Below are positions 20,039 to 27,600 of a stretch of DNA of 64,000 nt, piece after piece; the first letter of the stretch is position 1, and the number at the start of each line of letters is the position of its first letter. A program made the position numbers and the translations under genes. Where the stretch lies: contig NZ_JAGJRS010000021.1 in NCBI RefSeq assembly GCF_017837635.1, positions 124,001-188,000 of the forward strand, written 5' to 3'. Origin of the DNA: Frateuria flava (GTDB taxonomy: Bacteria; Pseudomonadota; Gammaproteobacteria; Xanthomonadales; Rhodanobacteraceae). The notes beneath the pieces were generated by a model, which made no database searches, was not told where the DNA came from, and saw only the letters and a list, made by a program, of their open reading frames with translations.

Positions 20039-21379
20039 GTGCCGACGACTGCTTCCATCCTGCTCGTTGACGACGACCTTCAATTCCTAGACGTGGTAAC
20101 CGCCTTTGCCGAACCGAAAGACTGCACCGTCACAGGTGCCGGAAGCCTGGCGCACGCGCTCAAGCTGACCGCCGAACAACGCTTCGATCTTTTGTTGCTC
20201 GACCTGTCGTTGCCCGATGGCAACGGACTGGAACTGATTGGCCGCCTGGACCCGCAACAGACCGGGCAGGTGGTCGTGGTCACTGGACATCCTTCGGTGG
20301 AGACCGCCGTGCGTGCGCTGCAACTGCCGGTACTGGATTACCTGATCAAGCCCATTGAAGGCGCACAGCTCAACTGCCTGCTCGACCAGGCGATCGCCGC
20401 GGCCAAGCTGCGCGCCGCGTCGCGCGCAGACAGCGAGCGCTGCGGCGAGTTGATCGGCACCAGCGCGGTGATGCAGCGGTTGTTCGACAAGATCCGCCGC
20501 GTCGCACCGCTGGACGTGACAGTGCTGATCCACGGCGAAAGCGGGACCGGCAAGGAGCTGGCGGCGCGCGCGCTGCACCAGTACAGCGAACGCAACGGCC
20601 GCTTCGTCGCGGTCAACTGCGGCGCGATCGCGCCGGACCTGCTCACCAGTCAGCTGTTCGGTCACGAGCGCGGCAGTTTCACCGGCGCGGTCAAGGACCA
20701 TGCCGGTTTCTTCGAGCAGGCGCAGGGCGGCACGCTGTTCCTGGACGAATGCACCGAGATGCCGCTGCAGTTGCAGACGCATCTGCTGCGCGTGCTGGAG
20801 GAGCGCGACGTCACCCGCGTCGGCGCCAGCGCCAGCAAGCCGGTGGACGTGCGCGTGATCGCCGCGACCAACCGCGATCCGCTGCAGGCGGTGCGCGACG
20901 GCGTGCTGCGCGCGGACCTCTACTACCGCCTGATGGATTTCCCGCTGTCGATGCCGCCGCTGCGCGAGCATCCGAGCGACATCCCGCTGCTCGCCCAGCG
21001 CTTTCTCGACCGTCTCAACGAGCGCTACGGCACCTCGCGCCGCTTCGCTCCGGACGCGATGCGGCGGCTGCTCACGCACGACTGGCCGGGCAACGCGCGC
21101 GAGCTCAAACACGCCGTGCAGCGCGCCTGGGTGATGTCCGGCGAAGAGCTGGACATGCGCATCGCCCAACCCCCACAACACCCCCTGCACCAGGCGCACG
21201 ACCACGGCAGCATGCCCTTTCGCATCGGCATGACCATCGAAGAAATGGAAAAGCAGATGCTCCTGCGCACGCTTGCGCATTTCGACAACGACAAGACGCG
21301 GACGGCCGAGGCGCTGGGGGTCAGCCTCAAGACCATCTACAACAAGCTGTCGCGTTACCAGCACGAAGACCGCGAATGA
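20039..21379 (+). CDS. NtrC-family sigma-54-dependent response regulator
   Basis: The 446-residue activator has a receiver (1-120, phosphoacceptor Asp55 in LLLLDLSLPDG, Lys in LIKPIEG), a central AAA+ domain (about 140-375) and a Fis-type HTH (ALGVSLKTIYNKLSRY). Visible in the AAA+ domain are Walker A GESGTGKE, Walker B GGTLFLDE and arginine-finger region LYYRL. The sigma-54 contact loop reads GSFTGA rather than the usual GAFTGA. The GTG at 20039 is the start, with a weak GGTGA upstream. The next gene begins one base after its stop. Likely targets are the sigma-54-like promoters in this block. Confidence 0.92.
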   Translation: MPTTASILLVDDDLQFLDVVTAFAEPKDCTVTGAGSLAHALKLTAEQRFDLLLLDLSLPDGNGLELIGRLDPQQTGQVVVVTGHPSVETAVRALQLPVLDYLIKPIEGAQLNCLLDQAIAAAKLRAASRADSERCGELIGTSAVMQRLFDKIRRVAPLDVTVLIHGESGTGKELAARALHQYSERNGRFVAVNCGAIAPDLLTSQLFGHERGSFTGAVKDHAGFFEQAQGGTLFLDECTEMPLQLQTHLLRVLEERDVTRVGASASKPVDVRVIAATNRDPLQAVRDGVLRADLYYRLMDFPLSMPPLREHPSDIPLLAQRFLDRLNERYGTSRRFAPDAMRRLLTHDWPGNARELKHAVQRAWVMSGEELDMRIAQPPQHPLHQAHDHGSMPFRIGMTIEEMEKQMLLRTLAHFDNDKTRTAEALGVSLKTIYNKLSRYQHEDRE

Positions 21380-21380
21380 C

Positions 21381-22097
21381 ATGAACGCACGACCGGCCAG
21401 CTCAGCTATCACCCCCATCCCCCTGCCGCTGCCGACCACGTTGCAAGCGCTCGATGCCTCCTCCGCGGAGGAGGCGATCACGCGCCTGCTGCAGCACGTC
21501 AGCCTGCAATGGCACGCCGAGGTTTGCCTGCTGGTGGCACCGCACCGCCAGAGCGGACAGGGTCGCTATTGCTGGCAACTGCCGCCGCCACCGACCTCGC
21601 GTCGCGACGCGCGCGCGCTGGCCGGCCAGGTGGCGGCGCAGTCGCTGCGCTCCGCGCTGACGGTCGAGCGCAGCGATGCGCGCGAGCGCGGCGGCAACGC
21701 CCGCCTGCGGGCGATCGGCCTGCCGTGCCGGCGTGCGCGCCGTCCGGCTGCCGCCCTGGGCCTGGCGCTGTATCGCCCGCGCATGCTCGATGCGGAGGAG
21801 CGCGCCGCGCTGGGCCACGTCGGCGCCTGGCTGGCGGTGCTGTTGCAGCGCGAGCGGCGCGAGTCGACCGAGCAGGAGCAAGGCACCGATCCGGTGCTGG
21901 TCGTCGACGCGATCAACAATGCACTCAACGTGATCCTGATGCGCACCGACCTGGCCGCGTTGATGCTCGAGCGCGAGGACCATGCCAAGGTGCTCACCGT
22001 GCTCAACCAGATCGGCAGCGGTTGCCTGCGCTGCGCCGAACTGGCCCGCGGCCTGCTCACCGACCCGCGGCCGCTGCGCCGATCCGAGCTCAACTGA
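21381..22097 (+). CDS. Histidine-kinase-like protein without ATPase domain
   Basis: The 238-residue protein begins one base after the sigma-54 activator, so they are co-transcribed. The N-terminal two-thirds resemble a GAF-type sensor (EEAITRLLQHVSLQWHAEVCLLVAPH ... ALGLALYRPRMLDAEERAALGHVGAWLAVLL). The C-terminus resembles a kinase dimerisation helix pair (VVDAINNALNVILMRTDLAA ... LNQIGSGCLRCAELARGLL) of the type seen in the hybrid kinase here (MAHDFNNLL). The phosphoacceptor His is absent and no ATPase domain follows. It may be a partner or antagonist of a kinase or of the activator. This is inference from resemblance. Confidence 0.7.
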   Translation: MNARPASSAITPIPLPLPTTLQALDASSAEEAITRLLQHVSLQWHAEVCLLVAPHRQSGQGRYCWQLPPPPTSRRDARALAGQVAAQSLRSALTVERSDARERGGNARLRAIGLPCRRARRPAAALGLALYRPRMLDAEERAALGHVGAWLAVLLQRERRESTEQEQGTDPVLVVDAINNALNVILMRTDLAALMLEREDHAKVLTVLNQIGSGCLRCAELARGLLTDPRPLRRSELN

Positions 22098-22483
22098 CGC
22101 TCACCTGATCCTGTCCGAGCCCGCGTGCGGGCGATGGTCTTGCCCTGACGCACCCGAGCAGGAGCATCGCCGGCACGCGCGTTTCTACAAGAAACGCATC
22201 GATCCGGACGCAAACGTCTACCCCTGCTCCACACGCCCGTCACCGCCCGTAGCTGCCCGCACCGGCAACTTTTCCAAGCGGCTTTGTAGTTTTGCCGCGA
22301 CCGCTTGCGAGCAGGCGCGACAGCATCCGGCCTGTCGACGACGTTGGCCGCGAAACGGCGGCGTTCGCCGCACTTCCAGACTGGCATGGATGTTGCCACC
22401 ACACGGCAGCCGTCGCGCAACGCGGCGCGCCGTCGGGCCCCCACTGCTCGACGTCCCCCCCGAACGCATGAGAGAGCACCCAC
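22098..22483. other. Intergenic region upstream of the KGG stress gene
   Basis: About 385 bases without a supported gene. The only signal found is the sigma-54-like site at 22382-22397. Confidence 0.5.
22382..22397 (+). promoter_or_regulatory. Candidate sigma-54 promoter for the KGG/DUF4142/metallothionein group
   Basis: TGGCATGGATGTTGCC matches TGGCAYRNNNNTTGCW closely, with both invariant GG and GC at the right spacing. It is the best of the three in this block. The inferred transcription start is about 76 bases before the ATG at 22484. Confidence 0.6.
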
Positions 22484-22777
22484 ATGTCCAGCAAGAACCC
22501 AGGCAGCAGCACCAGCAAGCGCGGCTTCGCCAGCATGGACGAGGAGCGCCAGCGCGAGATCGCCAGCGAAGGCGGTCGCGCGGCGCACGCCAGCGGCCAT
22601 GCCCACCAGTTCACGTCCGAGGAAGCGCGCCGTGCCGGCCAGAAGGGCGGCGAAGCGGTGAGCGCCAACCGCGAGCACATGGCGGCGATCGGCCGCAAGG
22701 GCGGCGAAGCCAGCCACGGTCGCCGTGGCGACACCAAGTCAGCCCGGTCGGGCGAGAAAAACGAAGAAGGGGACTGA
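22484..22777 (+). CDS. KGG-repeat general stress protein (con-10/GsiB-like)
   Basis: A 97-residue, highly hydrophilic protein has repeated stress-type motifs: KRGFASMDEERQREIASEGGRAAH, SEEARRAGQKGGEAVS and HMAAIGRKGGEASHG. These match the Stress-induced bacterial acidophilic repeat/KGG family, tied in other bacteria to desiccation or general stress. The ATG at 22484 follows a GAGAG stretch. It is followed 51 bases later by a DUF4142 gene on the same strand, suggesting co-expression. Confidence 0.9.
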   Translation: MSSKNPGSSTSKRGFASMDEERQREIASEGGRAAHASGHAHQFTSEEARRAGQKGGEAVSANREHMAAIGRKGGEASHGRRGDTKSARSGEKNEEGD

Positions 22778-22828
22778 TCACGCGCCACGCAAAACCAGGG
22801 GCGGCAAACCATCGACGAGGAAAAGCAC

Positions 22829-23479
22829 ATGACCGTACGACCCATCAGCCTGGTGCTCGGCACCGTGCTGCTGGCCGGCCTGTGCTGCAGCGCGTTCGCG
22901 CAGAGCAGCACCGGCCAGGACAGCGGCGACCGCATGACCCACAGCATGCAGAGCGACGGCAGCCACGACGCGATGTTCATGCGCAAGGCCGCCGCGGCCA
23001 ACATGGCCGAGATCCAGGCCGGGCGCATCGCGCTGGACAAGTCCAGCAACGCGCAGGTCAAGCAGCTGGCCCAGCGCATCATCGATGACCACACCAAGGC
23101 CGGCGACCAGCTGACGAGCATCGCCCAGCGCAAGCAGGTGTCCCTGCCCACCGAGCCGATGCCGATGCAGAAGCAGGAGGCCGACCACCTGAAGTCGCTC
23201 AGCGGCTCGGCGTTCGACAAGGCCTATGCGCAGGCGATGGTCAAGGACCACCGCAAGGCGATCAAGCTGTTTGGCATGGAAAGCGCCAGCGGCAGCGATC
23301 CGGACCTCAAGCAGTTCGCCAGCACCACGCTGCCGGCGCTGAAGACACACCTGCAGATGGCCGAGCAGCTCCCGGGCGGCAGCGGCATGCACCACGACAC
23401 GATGGACCACCACGGCGCCACGCCGATGGACGACAGCGGCTCGATGGGCATGCCCGCCTCGGGCAGCAGCACGCACTGA
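22829..23479 (+). CDS. Exported DUF4142 (ferritin-like helical) protein
   Basis: A 216-residue protein has a signal peptide (PISLVLGTVLLAGLCCSAFA) and a DUF4142 helical region (about 45-185: FMRKAAAANMAEIQAGRIAL, QLAQRIIDDHTKAGDQLTSIA, FDKAYAQAMVKDHRKAIKLF). The tail is Met/His/Gly/Ser-rich (HHDTMDHHGATPMDD), which could bind metal. DUF4142 proteins are predicted periplasmic four-helix bundles of unknown role. GAGGAAAAGCAC precedes the ATG. It lies four bases from the metallothionein-like gene. Confidence 0.9.
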   Translation: MTVRPISLVLGTVLLAGLCCSAFAQSSTGQDSGDRMTHSMQSDGSHDAMFMRKAAAANMAEIQAGRIALDKSSNAQVKQLAQRIIDDHTKAGDQLTSIAQRKQVSLPTEPMPMQKQEADHLKSLSGSAFDKAYAQAMVKDHRKAIKLFGMESASGSDPDLKQFASTTLPALKTHLQMAEQLPGGSGMHHDTMDHHGATPMDDSGSMGMPASGSSTH

Positions 23480-23483
23480 GGCC

Positions 23484-23666
23484 ATGAACGCCACCGCCCA
23501 CCAGCGCTGCGCCCACCCGGCCTGTCGCTGCAGTGTGCCTGTGGGCGACACCTACTGCTCCGAGCACTGCCGCCAGACGGTCGACGAGCCGGCCGAAGGT
23601 CCCTGCGGCTGCGGGCATGCGCCCTGCGCGCCGGGCAACGCGCGCGAGCAACCGGCAGAACCGTAG
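23484..23666 (+). CDS. Bacterial metallothionein-like Cys/His-rich protein
   Basis: A 60-residue cytoplasmic protein has eight Cys (9, 14, 16, 25, 29, 41, 43, 48) and several His, arranged C-x-H-P-x-C-x-C-S-V, Y-C-S-x-H-C and G-P-C-G-C-G-H-x-P-C. The pattern resembles SmtA/BmtA-type bacterial metallothioneins (CxCxxCxC, YCCxxC), which bind Zn or Cd. It starts four bases after the DUF4142 stop, so the two are probably co-translated. Its TAG lies inside a REP hairpin. Metal binding is inferred from the cysteine pattern. Confidence 0.78.
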   Translation: MNATAHQRCAHPACRCSVPVGDTYCSEHCRQTVDEPAEGPCGCGHAPCAPGNAREQPAEP

Positions 23667-23690
23667 GGTGGGCATCAGCCCGCCCTACGG
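23661..23690. terminator. GTAG-type REP hairpin between convergent genes
   Basis: CCGTAGGGTGGGC-ATCA-GCCCGCCCTACGG forms a 13-base-pair stem with one wobble. It contains the stop codons of both convergent genes (TAG at 23664-23666 on plus, TAG at 23687-23685 on minus) and could serve as a shared 3' end. There is no U-tract, so intrinsic termination is uncertain. Confidence 0.6.
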
Positions 23691-24533
23691 GACCTGCGCC
23701 AGCCACGACTGCAGCTGGGCGAGGACCCGGCTGCGGCCGGGTTCGGCCTCGTTGAAGAGCTCGTGGAAGAGATCTTCGTACACGTGCGTCGTAAGGTGCC
23801 TGCTGGTCTTGGCCGCCGCGGCGAACGCATGGCTGCCGCGCGCATCGACCAGGCGGTCGGCGCCCGCCACCAGCAGCAGCGTGGGGACGGGCAGCGTGGC
23901 GGCCAGGGCGATGCAGTGCCGGCCGCTCTCGAAGATGAAGCGGGCCAGCCGCGGCGTGATCCAGCCCGAACGCAGTGGATCGCGCCGGTAGGCGTCGACC
24001 ACGGGCGATGCGTGCGACAACGCCTCGAACGGCAGGCCGCTGCGCAGGGGTAGGTTCGGCAGCACGCGCGCAAGCCGCGTGGCCAGCGCCTGCTCCCAGG
24101 CCGGCGTCCAGGCCCGCAGTGCCGGCGAGGAAAGCACCAGCGCGGGCGGCGCCACGCGCCTGTCGAGTACCGCGCGCAAGGCGACCAGGCCGCCCATGCT
24201 GTGGCCCAGCAGCAGCGGCGGTGCAGGCAGGGGGGCGGCGAAGCGGTCGTACACCTCGGCCAGGTCGTCGATCAGCGCCAGCGGCCTCGGCAGCGCGCCA
24301 CGCCGGCCCGGCGTGCGCCCGTGCCCGCACTGGTCATAGCTGCGCACCGCGTAGCCGCGTGCGTTGAACCAGGCGGCCAGCGGGCCGTAGCGGCCGGCGT
24401 GTTCGCCCAGCCCGTGCACGATCAGCACCCCGGCGCGGGCATCCTGCCGCGGCCAGTCATGCATGCACAGCCGCCGGCCATCGGCCAGCGTCAGCCAGTC
24501 GAGCGCCTCCCTGTCTGACTGCCGTGCATCCAC
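23685..24533 (-). CDS. Alpha/beta hydrolase, lysophospholipase/monoacylglycerol lipase type
   Basis: The 282-residue hydrolase has nucleophile Ser112 in GHSMGG, an oxyanion region LIVHGLGEHAGRY, the DxxxHG-type motif YDQCGHGRTPG, an Asp in LLVAGADRLVD and a terminal His in YEDLFHELFNE. These features match the PldB/monoacylglycerol lipase group that cleaves lysophospholipids or monoglycerides. There is no signal peptide. It is convergent with the metallothionein-like gene and divergent from lhr. Substrate is not determinable. Confidence 0.88.
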   Translation of the reverse strand: MDARQSDREALDWLTLADGRRLCMHDWPRQDARAGVLIVHGLGEHAGRYGPLAAWFNARGYAVRSYDQCGHGRTPGRRGALPRPLALIDDLAEVYDRFAAPLPAPPLLLGHSMGGLVALRAVLDRRVAPPALVLSSPALRAWTPAWEQALATRLARVLPNLPLRSGLPFEALSHASPVVDAYRRDPLRSGWITPRLARFIFESGRHCIALAATLPVPTLLLVAGADRLVDARGSHAFAAAAKTSRHLTTHVYEDLFHELFNEAEPGRSRVLAQLQSWLAQVP

Positions 24534-24650
24534 GCGCCTGCCTCGCTCTCCATCGGTTCCTTAAGCTAGCCCGACGGCCGCATCCTGAACAGGCTCGAAG
24601 TGTGAGACAGGCACCCCATATCATCCGGACACGCATCCGCCCTGGCCGCC

Positions 24651-27600
24651 ATGCCGCTCGAACACTTCCATCCCGCCGTCGCGCGCTGGTTCCAGCGCAG
24701 CTTCCCGGCGCCCACCGCGGCGCAGGCGGGGGCGTGGCCGAACATCCACGCCGGCCGCCACACCCTGGTCGCCGCGCCGACGGGCTCGGGCAAGACGCTG
24801 ACCGCCTTCCTCGCCGCCATCGACGCGCTGGTGCGCGAGGGACTGGCCCATGGCGGCGCCTTGCCGGACGAGACACGGGTGGTCTACGTCTCGCCGCTGA
24901 AGGCGCTGTCCAACGACATCCACATCAACCTCGAAGCGCCGCTGGAAGGCATCCGCGCCGAACTCGCCGCCGAAGGCCTGCCGGACGTGGCGATCCGCAC
25001 CGCCGTGCGCACCGGCGACACGCCGCAGGCCGAGCGCGCGCTGATGCGCAAGGTGAGCCCGCACATCCTGGTGACCACGCCCGAGTCGCTGTACGTGCTG
25101 CTGGGCTCGGCGTCCGGGCGCGAGATGCTGAAAAGCACGCGCGCGGTGATCGTGGACGAGATCCACGCACTGGCCAATTCCAAGCGCGGCACGCACCTGG
25201 CGCTGTCGCTCGAGCGGCTGGAGTCGCTGTGCCAGCGGCCGCTGCAGCGGATCGGCTTGTCGGCGACGCAGAAGCCGATCGAAGAGGTGGCGCGGTTTCT
25301 GGTTGGAGCCCGGGACCAGGCTCCCTCTCCCCTTCGGGGAGAGGGCTGGGGTGAGGGGCGGGGCTTGCCTCAGCCCAGCCAAGAGCTCGCTCCTGCAACC
25401 TTCCCCGCGAGCCCCGGCCCCTCATCCGGCCCTTCGGGCCACCTTCTCCCCGGAGGGGAGAAGGAACTGGCGAGCTGCGCGATTGTTGATGTCGGCCACG
25501 CCCGCCCCCGCGACCTCGCCATCGAAGTGCCGCCGGTCCCGCTCGAAGCGGTGATGTCCAACGACGCCTGGGAAACGGTCTACGACCGCCTCGCCCAGCT
25601 CGCCCGCGACCACCGCACCACGCTGGTCTTCGTCAACACCCGCCGCATGGCCGAGCGCGCCGCGCGCCACCTGGCCGAGCGGCTGGGCAAGCGGGCGGTC
25701 GCCGCGCACCACGGCAGCCTGGCCAAGGAGCTGCGGCTCGACGCGGAGCAGCGCCTCAAGCGCGGCGAACTGAAGCTGCTCGTCGCGACCGCCTCGCTGG
25801 AGCTGGGCATCGACATCGGCGATGTCGACCTGGTCTGCCAGCTTGCCTCGCCACGTTCGATCGCCGCCTTCCTGCAGCGCGCCGGCCGCTCCGGCCACGC
25901 GGTCAACGGCACGCCCAAGGCGCGCCTGTTCCCGACCAGCCGCGACGACCTGTTCGAGTGCGCCGCCTTGCTCGACTGCGTGCGACGGGGCGAACTCGAT
26001 GCGCTGGTGCAACCGGTGCAGCCGCTGGACGTGCTGGCGCAGCAGATCGTCGCCGAGGTCGCATCGCAGGAGTGGCAAGAGGACGCGCTCTACGCGCTGG
26101 TGCGCGGCGCGCATCCCTACCGCGAGCTGCCGCGCGAGCAGTTCGACGCCATCGTGCGCATGCTCGCCGAGGGCTTCAGCACCCGCCGCGGCGCGCGCGC
26201 GGCCTATATCCATCGCGACGCCGTGCATCGCCAGTTGCGCGCGCGCCGCAACGCGCGGCTGACCGCGGTGACCTCCGGCGGCACCATCCCGGACACCGCC
26301 GACTACCGCGTCGTGCTGGAGCCCCAAAACACCGTCATCGGCTCGCTCAACGAGGATTTCGCGATCGAAAGCCTCGCCGGCGACGTGTTCCAGCTGGGCA
26401 ACACCAGCTACCGCATCCTGCGCGTGGAGCGCGATCGCGTGCGCGTCGAGGACGCCCACGGCGCGCCGCCGAGCCTGCCGTTCTGGCTGGGCGAGGCGCC
26501 CGGGCGCAGCGATGAGCTGTCCGTTGGCGTGGCGCGCCTGCGCGAGGAGATCGGCGCCCAGCTCGATGCCGGCGGCGTGACCGCGGCGGTGGCGTGGCTG
26601 CGCGAGGTGCTGTCGATGAGCGAGGCGGCGGCGCAACAGCTGGCCGATTACCTGCACCGTGCCAAGGTCGCGCTCGGCGTTCTGCCGACCCAGCACACGA
26701 TCGTCTTCGAGCGCTTCTTCGACGAATCCGGCGGCACCCAGCTGGTGATTCACACGCCCTTCGGCAGCCGCATCAACCGTGCCTGGGGCCTGGCCCTGCG
26801 CAAGCGCTTCTGCCGCCAGTTCAACTTCGAGCTGCAGGCGGCGGCGACCGAGGACGCGATCGTGCTGTCGCTCTCGACCAGCCACAGCTTTCCGCTGGAA
26901 GAGGTCGCGCGCTACCTGCATTCGAACTCTGCCGAGCACGTGCTGGTGCAGGCGTTGCTGGACGCGCCGCTGTTCCCCGCGCGCTGGCGCTGGAACGCGG
27001 TTACCGCGCTGGCGCTGCCGCGCTATACCGGGGGCAAGAAGACGCCGCCGCAGATCCAGCGCATGAAGAGCGAGGACCTGCTCGCCACCGTGTTCCCCGA
27101 CCAGGTCGCCTGCCTGGAGAACATCGTCGGCGAGCGGCAGATCCCCGACCATCCGCTGGTCAACCAGACGCTGCACGATTGCCTGCGCGAGGCGATGGAC
27201 GTCGACGGCCTGTTGCGCATCCTGCGCGGCTTCGAGACGGGCGCGATCACGGTGGTCGCGCGCGACCTCACCGGCCCCAGTCCGCTCGCCTCCGAAGTAC
27301 TCTCCGCCGCGCCCTACGCCTACCTCGACGACGCGCCACTGGAAGAACGCCGCACCCAGGCGGTGCAGAGCCGGCGCTGGAACGCCGAGGACGCCGACGA
27401 CCTCGGCCGGCTCGATCCGGAGGCGATCGCCGCGGTGCGCGAGGAGGCCTGGCCGCAGGTGCGCAGCGGTGACGAGATGCACGAGGCGCTGACGTTGCTG
27501 GGGTTTGTCACCGCTGATGAGGTGCACGCCAACACCGGCTGGCAGGAGCGTCTGGAGGCGCTCGCCAGGCATCACCGCGCCACGTGTCTCAACCTGGCCG

